Positions 38,262-46,734 of a stretch of DNA of 64,000 nt are shown one piece after another. This stretch comes from CAWELS01 sp964468205. GTDB taxonomy: Bacteria; Acidobacteriota; Terriglobia; Bryobacterales; Bryobacteraceae. The notes beneath the pieces are model-generated. The model was given only the letters and a program-made list of their open reading frames with translations, had not been told where the DNA came from and made no database searches. The stretch covers positions 1 to 64,000 of the forward strand of contig CAYXVG010000028.1 of assembly GCA_964468205.1 (NCBI GenBank). Direction: 5' to 3'. How positions within the stretch are numbered: position 1 is the first letter of the stretch; each line of letters opens with the position of its first letter. A program made the translations under genes and the position numbers.

Positions 38262-38469
38262 TGATACAAACCCCTTCCGTCTATCGATTTACGCGGCTTA
38301 CGTTCAGTAAACCACGCAAACTTATCGTCGCCGTTCATGAAGAGAGAGTCGATAGTCCAAACAGGCTAATTTGGGCTACGGAATGAGGGGATCTTCGGTT
38401 CCTACGCCAGCGCCGCGAAACCTCTTGCCCGCGTTGTCGCCGCCCCTCCAAAACGGGTTATCATGCACC

Positions 38470-40059
38470 ATGGCCAATTGGAACCGTCGAGAATGGATAC
38501 AAGGCCTGGCTGCGGGCGCGCTATTGCCGGAGGCCGGAATGCCGGGCCAGGAGAGAGCAGGCGGGGAGTATTCGCTGTTCTGGGGGGATCTTCACAACCA
38601 TAGCGCCGTCGGCTACGCCAAGGGCTCTCTTGAACGCACCTACGACGTGGCCCTGGAACACCTGGACTTCCTCGCTTTCACTCCTCACGCGCAATGGCAC
38701 GATATGCCGGAGATGCCGAATGACGCCCATATGAAGTGGGTGAACGGCTTCAAGGTCACCAACGAGGCCTGGCCCCGGGTGCAGAAGATGGCCGCCGGCC
38801 ATAACGAACCCGGCAAGTTCGTCTCGTTCCTCGCCTACGAATGGCACTCCAGCTTCTTCGGCGACTATTGCCTTTACTACCCCGGCGACCATCTCGATCT
38901 GCGGTACTTCAATCACGTGCGAGACCTGCAGAAGTACGCGCGCGCGGCCGGGGCGGCGGTTTTACCGCACCATCTGGCGTACCGGCAGGGATGGCGGGGC
39001 GCGAACTGGGACTACCTGGATCCGCAAGTCAGCCCGGCGCTCGAGATTTTCTCCGAACATGGCCTCTCCGAGTGCGATCGCGGGCCCGGCGACTACATCC
39101 GCCACAGCAACGGCCCCCGCTGGAGCCGCAACACCCTCCGCGAGGCTTTGAATCGCGGATTCCGGGTGGGGGTGATTGCGTCCTCGGACGACCATTTCGG
39201 ATACCCGGGCGCCTATGGGGAAGGGCTTGTGGGAATCTTCGCCGAAGACCTTTCCCGCGAGGCGCTGCTCGATGCGATCTGGAAGCGGAGGACCATCGCC
39301 GTCACCGGCGATCGCATACATCTCGAAGCCCGGTTAAACGGCCAGTGGATGGGCTCCGAGCTGCCTTTCGCGGCGGACCGGGAGTTCGACGTGCAGGTCG
39401 CCGCGAGTGACGAGATCGACCGCATCGACATCATCAAGAATGGCCGCACCATCCACCGGCATTTCCCGGAAGACCACGCGGCCGGCGGAGCGCCGTGGCC
39501 CGGCGAAGCCCTCTGCCGCCTCGAATTCGGCTGGGGACCTTGGGCCGCACTCAACATGGCCCGCGTTTGCGACTGGGCGGGGACTATCGCCATCAAGAAC
39601 GGCACGATCCGCTCGGTGACCCCGTGCTTCCAGTCCGGGCCTTACGAAGAAGAGCGTCGAAACAAGATCCTGTCCCGATCCGAGCATTCCTGCCGGTTCC
39701 AGCTCTACACCTCGCGCCGCGAGGCCTTCGAGGAAAGAGCCACGAACTCGCTGGTGCTCCACGTCGCCGGCGGGAAGAACGCGCTACTCGAACTGCGCCT
39801 CACCAATCCGTCGGAGATCGCATTCCGCCGGACGCTGGGCGAGTTGGCCGAGCACAACGAGATTGAGTTCACCGGACCCTTCACCAGCGAGTCATTCATT
39901 GTCCACCGCCTCGTAACGCCAGACTTTTTCCGTTCCCGATTCCGGTTCACGGACAAGGGCGGGCCGGACCAAACGGATTGGTACTACGTGAGGGTCACCG
40001 AAGCCAACGGCCATCAGGCTTGGTCCTCGCCGTTCTGGGTAGAGTCCCGCAAAGCCTGA
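38470..40059 (+). CDS. Tat-exported DUF3604 protein
   Basis: 529 residues from MANWNRREWIQGLAAG, a twin-arginine leader; an upstream in-frame ATG at 38371 lacks supporting features. The PHP-like metal motifs mirror the copy at 8677 but without its Ig-like region: FWGDLHNHSAVGYA, FLAFTPHAQW, VLPHHLAY, EIFSEHGLSE and GVIASSDDHFGYPG. DUF3604 enzymes are predicted metal-dependent hydrolases of unknown substrate. The two copies have different leaders (Sec and Tat), so they may fold in different compartments. Its last 46 bp overlap the 3' end of the convergent YkgJ gene. Confidence 0.85.
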   Translation: MANWNRREWIQGLAAGALLPEAGMPGQERAGGEYSLFWGDLHNHSAVGYAKGSLERTYDVALEHLDFLAFTPHAQWHDMPEMPNDAHMKWVNGFKVTNEAWPRVQKMAAGHNEPGKFVSFLAYEWHSSFFGDYCLYYPGDHLDLRYFNHVRDLQKYARAAGAAVLPHHLAYRQGWRGANWDYLDPQVSPALEIFSEHGLSECDRGPGDYIRHSNGPRWSRNTLREALNRGFRVGVIASSDDHFGYPGAYGEGLVGIFAEDLSREALLDAIWKRRTIAVTGDRIHLEARLNGQWMGSELPFAADREFDVQVAASDEIDRIDIIKNGRTIHRHFPEDHAAGGAPWPGEALCRLEFGWGPWAALNMARVCDWAGTIAIKNGTIRSVTPCFQSGPYEEERRNKILSRSEHSCRFQLYTSRREAFEERATNSLVLHVAGGKNALLELRLTNPSEIAFRRTLGELAEHNEIEFTGPFTSESFIVHRLVTPDFFRSRFRFTDKGGPDQTDWYYVRVTEANGHQAWSSPFWVESRKA

Positions 40060-40754
40060 CCGCCCGCCACCAGGATCTCCCGTCGCTGATTTCGCCGGGA
40101 TGAGCGGGGGGTTGCCGCGGCGGGTTGGCTCGCCGGATTCCGGCTGTCCAGTCCGCGCAATAGAGCATAGCCGATCAGAGTCTGCTGCAATCCGGTATCG
40201 AGCAGCAAGGAGATTTCGTAGCTCTCGGGGTCGACATCGACGCGGGACGCTTCCACCTCGGCCTCGTCCGCCCCGATGAAGCAGAGTTCGCAATGGGGGA
40301 GCGGATGGCCGCCAAAGCTGACCGGGGGGCCGGCGGCGCGGCAGGCGACCGGGCGGTGCTCGTAGATCTCGCAGACGCGCGTCTCCGGATGGAGCGCCGG
40401 ACAGGGAACGCCGGCGTGTCGCGCGAAGAAACGTTCCCGCTCCTCGCGCGCGCCACGGAGAATGCCGGTGTCCGGATCGCCCGGAAAGTCCGGCGCGGCG
40501 AGCGCCACCGCCCGCCGCGCCCGGTCCGAAATCCGCTGGGCCCGCTCCGGATCCTGCTCTTCCAGCAGCCGCACCCCAAGCGCAAGACGCCGCGCGTCGA
40601 GACGATTGATGGGGATCATGCCATGGCAGCAATCGCCACAGCCAGGCCGGCAGGCAAGCCGATCCCCGGCACGGCGCTTCGCTTCCGCGTAACCGGCCTC
40701 GACGATCCGGAGGAGTTTCGCGTCGGCGCCTGCGAGCCACTGTTCCGAGGGCAT
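40014..40754 (-). CDS. YkgJ-family cysteine-cluster protein
   Basis: 246 residues. The YkgJ/FliB-like metal site is visible: C-x3-C-x2-CC (CRPGCGDCCHG), then C-x6-C-x-IYEHRP-x-x-C (CPALHPETRVCEIYEHRPVACR). These cysteines likely bind an Fe-S cluster or zinc; family function is unknown. The start is uncertain: a GAAGGAG lies directly against the ATG at 40754. The 3' end overlaps the convergent DUF3604 gene by 46 bp. Confidence 0.82.
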   Translation of the reverse strand: MPSEQWLAGADAKLLRIVEAGYAEAKRRAGDRLACRPGCGDCCHGMIPINRLDARRLALGVRLLEEQDPERAQRISDRARRAVALAAPDFPGDPDTGILRGAREERERFFARHAGVPCPALHPETRVCEIYEHRPVACRAAGPPVSFGGHPLPHCELCFIGADEAEVEASRVDVDPESYEISLLLDTGLQQTLIGYALLRGLDSRNPASQPAAATPRSSRRNQRREILVAGGQALRDSTQNGEDQA

Positions 40755-40883
40755 CTCCTTCAGGCTAGCCGATACCAGCGGTCGATAAGATCCGGCGCGC
40801 CGCCACTTCCATGATAAACTCGGAGTGGAGAGCGCTCGATGCGCTCGTCCATCCCTTTCCGTTCACCACGGAAGCACCGTCGT

Positions 40884-40960
40884 CGGGGCGTAGCGCAGCC
40901 TGGTAGCGCATCTGCTTTGGGAGCAGAGGGTCGCAGGTTCAAATCCTGCCGCCCCGACCA
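40884..40960 (+). tRNA. tRNA-Pro (TGG)
   Basis: 77-nt cloverleaf: acceptor CGGGGCG pairs with CGCCCCG, D-arm GCGCAGCCTGGTAGCGC, anticodon stem CTGCT/AGCAG with loop TTTGGGA (anticodon TGG), T-arm GCAGG-TTCAAAT-CCTGC, discriminator A and encoded CCA. DNA of different composition follows immediately downstream. Confidence 0.95.
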
Positions 40961-41114
40961 AAAAAGAGACTCTACGCCTCTCCGGCAGCGCCTCTCCGCC
41001 AGAAACGGGGGCAGACCCCACCCCGGACTCTCCAAGAGCACAACAGGGGAGGACGTTGCTACCTGTTACCACCTGTGCACTGGTACCAGGTGAAGATTCG
41101 GTCCCTTCGCCCCC

Positions 41115-41143
41115 TTGACAAGCAAGACTGCAGGCGCGATACT
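41115..41143 (+). promoter_or_regulatory. Sigma70 promoter of YopT-like gene
   Basis: Consensus -35 TTGACA (41115-41120) and -10 GATACT (41138-41143) with an ideal 17-bp spacer. It lies 30 bp before the ATG at 41174 and downstream of the alternative GTG at 41075, so it also fixes the start choice. Confidence 0.65.
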
Positions 41144-41173
41144 CAATTTCATCCGAAAGTCACGGGGCCACAC

Positions 41174-41764
41174 ATGTCTATCACTTACGCTGGAATTACT
41201 CCCACACTTGTAATTGACACATCGGATCTGCAAGATACCGAAAAGCTTTCACCGCGAAACGGCAAGCTGGTCCGCAACAAGAATGGTGTTTGCATGTCGA
41301 TGGTTGTGGATTGGATTCAAAAATCTCTGCAAACCCCTGGCGGAGTTACCCAGAAGTCGCAGTTGAAAAGCGGCCTTGGGCTCGCTCTTGCACAGACGGC
41401 GTACATGCGGGGAGCCTTTGATGCCGATGATAGCCCCGAGGCGTTTATCGAGACTCATTCACTCAAGGTGAACGCTTCGTCCAGTCTCAAGAAGAAGTTC
41501 TTCGCGACAAAGAAGGGTCGATTCCAGAAGGTTGGCCAAGCATGTGCGGGCTTGGTTGGCTATGCGCAGATCAGCGTTTATGGGGACGGCGGGCACGCTC
41601 TCGGGTTTCGCCAGAAGAATGGCGTCGTGCAGTTCTTTGACCCGAATGAGGGTATCCTGCAGTTCAACTCCGGCCAGGAGTTCGCGAAGTGGTTTCCATC
41701 GTACATGCTGGGCGAATATCCCGATCTGCTTGACGAGGTGGTTGTGAGAAAGGTCAAAGGCTAG
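41174..41764 (+). CDS. YopT/AvrPphB-like (peptidase C58) cysteine protease homologue
   Basis: 196 residues, no signal peptide. The three positions of the papain-like C58 triad appear in order with surrounding motifs: C40 in NGVCMSMVVDW, H141 in DGGHALGF, D156 in QFFDPNEG. In YopT and AvrPphB these residues cleave host Rho GTPases or kinases; related proteins occur in non-pathogens and as toxin domains. The length fits a stand-alone catalytic domain. It sits 213 bp after tRNA-Pro with its own consensus promoter, and visibly lower GC than its surroundings, suggesting horizontal acquisition. A host- or competitor-directed effector is one reading; a housekeeping papain-fold enzyme is another. Confidence 0.6.
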   Translation: MSITYAGITPTLVIDTSDLQDTEKLSPRNGKLVRNKNGVCMSMVVDWIQKSLQTPGGVTQKSQLKSGLGLALAQTAYMRGAFDADDSPEAFIETHSLKVNASSSLKKKFFATKKGRFQKVGQACAGLVGYAQISVYGDGGHALGFRQKNGVVQFFDPNEGILQFNSGQEFAKWFPSYMLGEYPDLLDEVVVRKVKG

Positions 41765-41925
41765 CACCTGTTTTTCGCCCACCGGCTTTGGTGCAGCTTA
41801 TCCTGGGCCTCTTGATTAAGAGATCAGACATTTCGGGGGTGACGGCCTCAGTCTACAAACGGCCCGGAGCGCGTGAGTCATCGAGCGGAGCACTACATCG
41901 CGCCCGCCCCTTCAGCTTGAACCAG

Positions 41926-42231
41926 CTAACTGGGCTCTACGATTTCCTCGCAAACACAGGCTGGAGACTGTAACCACTCGTACCCGGACGGGCAACCACC
42001 GGGCGGCGGCTCACACTCTCCGACGCCCTCGCAGGCCGGGCAGCCACCCGGGCCATCGCATAGCTCGTCCAGAGCATGCGCCTGATGCGGGTTGTGACCG
42101 GTTCCATCACTCCAGGATTTCGCGCTCACCACGACAATGTGCGCGTTTTCGGGGTTTCCAGGCGGCACGTGACAAACTGCGATCTTATCGCCGGCGGCCA
42201 CCTCCGCCGGGGACACGCCCCGGACAAACAA
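41926..42231 (-). pseudogene. Cysteine-rich secreted protein fragment
   Basis: 101 codons opening with TTG two codons after an in-frame TAG, with no leader. Residues 16-50 (KIAVCHVPPGNPENAHIVVVSA) match a small Cys/His module repeated in many secreted bacterial proteins, followed by a dense Cys/Pro segment (CPACEGVGECEPPPGGC). In other proteins this module is preceded by a signal peptide, so the 5' part is probably missing. It lies in the low-GC patch downstream of tRNA-Pro. Confidence 0.45.
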
Positions 42232-42515
42232 TAACTAGACAGCCAGCGGGAGTATCAGTAGACAGCGTTTCCTAACTCTTGGATTCCTCTTTGAAGATTG
42301 AGTCTGTCTGAAGTTTTGGTTCCCAAGCTTCGATTGTCAATAGATGGGCCGATTTCGTGGGTCCAGGCAGTTCCAGTACCGTGACCCCACCGTTATTACT
42401 GCCGTGCGTGCACCTCCGGGGTAGCCGGCGGCCTATCGTCACGAATTCCGGCAGGCTCCGCCGCCGCGCACCTGCCCGAGTTGCATAAACTGTTGTTGAG
42501 GAGAAGAAACTTCCG
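42232..42515. other. Intergenic region upstream of TPR lipoprotein
   Basis: 284 bp without a gene. The first half is AT-richer and belongs compositionally to the patch after tRNA-Pro; the second half returns to the genome's GC level. A GAGGAG site lies at about 42498-42503. I see no repeat of the tRNA-Pro 3' end here, so no attachment site bounds the patch. Confidence 0.4.
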
Positions 42516-44825
42516 ATGTTGCGTCACGCACGCCCGCTTGTCTGCCTGCTGATCCTGCTGATGGGTTGCGGCGGGAACCGGGGGGAACGCGCCGCCCGGC
42601 TCGTCGCCCTCGGCGACAAGTACTTCGCCCAGGAGAAGTACGACGAGGCGTCGATCATGTACCGGAAGGCGCTGCAGGAGGACGCCCGGCATGTCGAGGC
42701 TTACGAGAAGCTGGGCGACGTGATGTTGAAAAAGAAGGACGGCGACAGGGCCATTCATGCATTCACGCGGGCGTTCGAGTTGAACCCTGACAACCTCAGG
42801 GTATTTCGACTGCTTGCGGAGATGCACTTGCAGGCTCTCGCTGCCGCGCCGGCGTCCACGCGGGACGCCATCCTCAGCGCTCTGATTCATCACCTCGAGA
42901 GAGCGGAGGAATACTCGCCGGACGCCTTCGAGATTCGCTATATAAAAGCCCACGTTTCGAACTATCAGAAGGATTACTCCCAGGCGCTCGAGTTCCTGGA
43001 CGAGGCTGAGAGAATCCGCCCCGGAGACGAGGGCGCCGCCGGCGCGAGGATCGCGGCCCACCTTGGCCTCGGCGAACTCGGAAAGGCGAAGGAGATTGCC
43101 AAGGCCTCGCTATCAGTCCACCCCGAACAGCCGGCTTTCTACCGCATGCTCTACAACCTCCACCTGCGGGAGAAGGACTATGAACAGGCGGGCGAAACGC
43201 TGGCCGCGCAGTGCGAGAACGCGGCGGATGACGCGGCCTGTTGGATCCGATTGGCCGTTCATTACCAAGCGCTCAGACAACCGGCCAAAATCGACGGAGT
43301 CACCACCCGCCTGTTGACTGATGAGGACCGGTATCCACTGGGACGCGTGGCCGCGGTGGAGTTCTTCATCCGCGCGAAACAACCGGCCAGAGCAATCGAG
43401 ATCTGCGAAGAGGGACTGCGCAAGGACCCCGACGATCCGGCCGTGTTGGAGCGCCTCATGATTCAGGCGAATCTCACGAAGGGCGACGTCGAGGAAGCCA
43501 GCCGGCTGGTGGAAGCCCGGCTGGCGGAGGAACCCGGCGACGGCATTGCGCTGGGGCTCCGTGGGCTGATTCATTTGACGAAGCCGGGGCGGGAAGGGCT
43601 CGACGCGGCCAACGAGGATCTCCGGAATGCGGTGGCCGCGCTTCCCAGAAGTGCGGAGTTGCACTACCACCTGGGCCAGACGCACCTGGCCCGCAGCGAA
43701 ACGGCGGAAGCCAAGTCGCGGTTCGAAGAGGCGGCCCGCCTCAAGCCGGACTACGCCGAACCGGTCCAGGCGCTCACGCGGATGCATCTCGCCCGGCAGG
43801 AGTATACTCAGGCAATTCTTCGAGCCGAAACGATACTCGATCGGACGCCACTGAACCAGACGGCCCGGCTGAATCGCGTCGTTGGCTGGATCGGTCTGCG
43901 GGAGTATGACCAGGCGCGTGAAGAGCTGAACGCGATGCGCTCGCTGCGGCCTGACGATGCCAGTGTTCTGAATATGCTGGCCAGGCTGAACCTGATCGAG
44001 AAACGCTATGACGAGGCTGGGGCGCTGTTCCATGAACTGGCGAAGCAGCATCCCGAGGACCCGCGCGGAGCCGTTGGAGTTGTGGACACCCTGCTGTCCC
44101 AAGGGCGAGCCGCCGAGGCGCAGAAGGCGCTCGAAGCGGGGGCCAGGCGGTGGCCTGAAAACCCGGGTTGGCGAATGGCGCTCGGTAACCTAAGCTTTGG
44201 CCGCGGGCAGCCGGAAGCGGCCGGAGAACAGTACCGGATCGTATTGGAGACAGATCCGAAGAACGGCTTGGCGAATCTGCGGGTGGGCGAACTGCACCTT
44301 TCCCGGAATGAGTTCGAGAAAGCCAGAGAGCGTTTCCTGCTGGCCTGGAACGCGGATCCACCACAAGCATTCGCGGCCTATCATCTCGGCACTCTCGAAG
44401 CCAAGGCTGGAAAATACGAAGAGGCAAGGGATTGGTTCGAGAAGTCGCTCCAGATCGCGCCCGACTTTCCCGCGTCGCTCAACAATCTGGCGTTTGTCCT
44501 CACGCAGCTCAACCTGGACCTGGACCGGGCGCTCACGCTCGCGCAGCGGGCCGTGGCCCGCGTTCCAGATCACCCCGACTTCCGAGACACCCTCGGGCTC
44601 GTCTATATCAAGCGCCAGCTCCTCGGCAACGCCATCGAAGTGCTCGATAAGTTAGTTCGGGAGAATCCGGACCGTGGAGATTTCCGCTATCACCTGGGGC
44701 TGGCGTTCTTCCAAAATTCGGATCCGATACGCGCGAAAAAGGAGCTGCAAACCGCGCTCAACGGCCAGATCGATGCGCGGAGCGCCGCGGAGGCCCGACG
44801 GCTGCTCGCGGCGATCGGGGGATAG
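42516..44825 (+). CDS. TPR-repeat lipoprotein
   Basis: 769 residues: Sec leader with lipobox (LLMGCGG), then roughly 20 tetratricopeptide repeats covering almost the whole protein (for example ARLVALGDKYFAQEKYDEASIMYRKALQED, and near the C-terminus NNLAFVLTQLNLDLDRALTLAQRAVARVPDHPDFRDTLGLVYIK). The architecture resembles PrsT-type lipoproteins of PEP-CTERM systems and other periplasmic scaffolds; no PEP-CTERM gene is seen nearby. It probably assembles an envelope complex. The sulfatase gene follows 53 bp downstream. Confidence 0.85.
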   Translation: MLRHARPLVCLLILLMGCGGNRGERAARLVALGDKYFAQEKYDEASIMYRKALQEDARHVEAYEKLGDVMLKKKDGDRAIHAFTRAFELNPDNLRVFRLLAEMHLQALAAAPASTRDAILSALIHHLERAEEYSPDAFEIRYIKAHVSNYQKDYSQALEFLDEAERIRPGDEGAAGARIAAHLGLGELGKAKEIAKASLSVHPEQPAFYRMLYNLHLREKDYEQAGETLAAQCENAADDAACWIRLAVHYQALRQPAKIDGVTTRLLTDEDRYPLGRVAAVEFFIRAKQPARAIEICEEGLRKDPDDPAVLERLMIQANLTKGDVEEASRLVEARLAEEPGDGIALGLRGLIHLTKPGREGLDAANEDLRNAVAALPRSAELHYHLGQTHLARSETAEAKSRFEEAARLKPDYAEPVQALTRMHLARQEYTQAILRAETILDRTPLNQTARLNRVVGWIGLREYDQAREELNAMRSLRPDDASVLNMLARLNLIEKRYDEAGALFHELAKQHPEDPRGAVGVVDTLLSQGRAAEAQKALEAGARRWPENPGWRMALGNLSFGRGQPEAAGEQYRIVLETDPKNGLANLRVGELHLSRNEFEKARERFLLAWNADPPQAFAAYHLGTLEAKAGKYEEARDWFEKSLQIAPDFPASLNNLAFVLTQLNLDLDRALTLAQRAVARVPDHPDFRDTLGLVYIKRQLLGNAIEVLDKLVRENPDRGDFRYHLGLAFFQNSDPIRAKKELQTALNGQIDARSAAEARRLLAAIGG

Positions 44826-44878
44826 CGAAACCCGGACGCGGCCGGTTTCTGATAGGTTGATAACCGGCAGGCGATCCC

Positions 44879-46336
44879 ATGAACACCTTTTCCCGAGACA
44901 TCTTTCTCCATTGCTCGCTTCTGGTCTTGTTAGCGGGCTGCGGGCCGGCCCCGCAAGAGACTTCCGAACAACCTCTCAACGTGCTGTTCATCACCGCCGA
45001 CGACCTCGGCCCGCAGTTGGGCTCGTACGGCGACGAGGTGATCGAAACCCCAAACCTCGACACGCTAGCCGCCAGCGGGGTCCAGTTTGAAGTTGCCTAT
45101 GTGGCGCAGGCCTCCTGCAGCCCCTCACGCAGCGCAATGTTCACCGGCCTGTATGTCCATTCGAACGGCCAGTACGGGCTGACCAATGCATCGGATTTCA
45201 GCCTGCATCCCCATCTTCACGACGCGACAATACCGAACATATTGAACCGCGCGGGCTATTACACCGGCATCGTAGGCAAGCTGCACGTCGACCCGGAAGA
45301 GAAGTTCCAGTTCGACGAGCGCGGACGCCTCGACGGGCGGGACGTCCGTGGTTTCGCCGAGTTCGCCGGCCAGTTCATGGCCAACGCAGAGGCGGCCAGG
45401 CAGCCGTTCTTCCTGATGGCCAACTACTCTGACCCGCATGCCTACAGATCCCGCGATCCGCAGACCGGCGAGCGCGGCCCATGGACCTTTCTCGACCAAG
45501 TGAATGGCATTCCGGAGACGCTGGTGGAACCCGGCGAGAGGACCGTGTGGCCGTTCCAAAAGGTGGATTCGCCGGAGCAGCGGGAGCGGGTGGCGGGCTA
45601 TTACAACGAGGTGAAGCGGGTGGATGTGGGCATCGGGCTGCTCATGGAATCGCTGAAAAAGCACGGGCACACGGAGGACACCCTGGTGATCTTCGTTGGC
45701 GACCACGGCCCACCGTTCGTGCGGGCGAAGACGACGGTGTACGAGGCTGGTCTGCGCGTTCCATTCCTCGTGCGCTGGCCCGGGGTTTCGCGGCCGATGC
45801 GGAGCGAGGCGATGGTTTCCACCGTCGATATTCTGCCGACGATCCTGGACGCCACGGGAGCCGAGCCGGCAGTCGTCATGCACGGACGCTCCCTGCGGCC
45901 CGTGCTCAGCGATCCGGAAGCCGAATGGCGCGAGTACCTCGCGGGCGAGTTCCACATGCATGGCCGCCCGTTCTTTCCCCGCCGGGCCATCCGCGACACC
46001 CGTTACAAACTGATCCATAACCTGCTGGCCGGCGAGGTGAAGCCGAGCCACGGAGTGGACGGCGATCTTGGCTATCGGCTTTCCCGGGAGCCCCGCTATG
46101 AGGGGACGGAAGTCCGCAGCGCTTTCAATACACTTTCCGATCCGCCGGAATTCGAGTTCTACGATCTGGCGAACGACCCCTGGGAGTTCAACAACGTCGC
46201 CGGGCAACCCGAGTACAAAGAGGCGCAAGAAAGGCTGGCCGCGGCGCTCCTCGAATGGCGAAAGCGCACGGACGATCCTTTCCTGGACCCGGAGTTTCTC
46301 GACAAATTGCAGAGACAGGTAAACGAACCGGAATAG
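44879..46336 (+). CDS. Sulfatase lipoprotein (FGly type, CSPSR)
   Basis: 485 residues. The leader ends in a lipobox (LLAGCGP), so the enzyme is probably membrane-anchored on the periplasmic or outer face. Motifs: NVLFITADDLGPQLGSYGD with metal-binding aspartates, formylglycine site C-S-P-S-R, IVGKLHV, VIFVGDHGPPFVRAKTTVYEAGLRVPFLVRWPG. Belongs to the polysaccharide/heparan N-sulfatase-like branch by overall look; substrate unknown. It is followed 41 bp later by small secreted paralogue C and then another sulfatase, an apparent three-gene unit. Confidence 0.9.
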   Translation: MNTFSRDIFLHCSLLVLLAGCGPAPQETSEQPLNVLFITADDLGPQLGSYGDEVIETPNLDTLAASGVQFEVAYVAQASCSPSRSAMFTGLYVHSNGQYGLTNASDFSLHPHLHDATIPNILNRAGYYTGIVGKLHVDPEEKFQFDERGRLDGRDVRGFAEFAGQFMANAEAARQPFFLMANYSDPHAYRSRDPQTGERGPWTFLDQVNGIPETLVEPGERTVWPFQKVDSPEQRERVAGYYNEVKRVDVGIGLLMESLKKHGHTEDTLVIFVGDHGPPFVRAKTTVYEAGLRVPFLVRWPGVSRPMRSEAMVSTVDILPTILDATGAEPAVVMHGRSLRPVLSDPEAEWREYLAGEFHMHGRPFFPRRAIRDTRYKLIHNLLAGEVKPSHGVDGDLGYRLSREPRYEGTEVRSAFNTLSDPPEFEFYDLANDPWEFNNVAGQPEYKEAQERLAAALLEWRKRTDDPFLDPEFLDKLQRQVNEPE

Positions 46337-46377
46337 CTCCGGCGAGCGGTTTATGATGGTGGAACGGAGGAATCACG

Positions 46378-46734
46378 ATGAAGAAACTGGCTGTAGTTCT
46401 GATTACAGTGTTGTGCTTCGCCGCGGCCGCGTTCGCCGCGGCGCTCGACGGCGCGTGGGATGTCACCTATCGTATTCCCGACGACACGGTGCATCTCAAG
46501 ACCACCTATAAGACGAAGGGATCGGCGTTGTTCATTGTCGGTGATGAGGGCGATATGGAAGTCGGCACGATCACGGGCGATGCATTCTCCTACAAGGTGC
46601 CCAACTACTACTCGGACCGGGCCGGCTACCGCGCGGACCTGATCATCAAGGGCAAGGTGACCGGCAACCGGATTACCGGCACGTGGGAGTGGGATACCTA
46701 CAACGGGACCTTCGAAGGAGCCCGGGCAAAGTGA
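46378..46734 (+). CDS. Small secreted beta-rich protein, paralogue C
   Basis: 118 residues with a Sec leader ending FAA. It shares the framework of the proteins at 11047 and 11674: LDGAWDV at the mature N-terminus, YSDRAGYRA centrally, and WDTYNGTFEGARA at the C-terminus, with near-equal spacing. Its stop overlaps the GTG start of the next sulfatase, so the two are translationally coupled. This ties the family to sulfatases: it might be a carbohydrate-binding or accessory subunit, by context only. Confidence 0.75.
   Translation: MKKLAVVLITVLCFAAAAFAAALDGAWDVTYRIPDDTVHLKTTYKTKGSALFIVGDEGDMEVGTITGDAFSYKVPNYYSDRAGYRADLIIKGKVTGNRITGTWEWDTYNGTFEGARAK

Noticed and set aside
38024..38338. 104-codon minus-strand frame between the TonB-type and DUF3604 genes
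   Set aside because: Arg/Pro-rich shadow of the 39-residue basic gene in another frame; the small gene has its own ribosome site and stop.
40931..42515. Second attachment site for a tRNA-Pro island
   Set aside because: No repeat of the tRNA-Pro 3' end was found downstream, so no mobile-element boundary is claimed.
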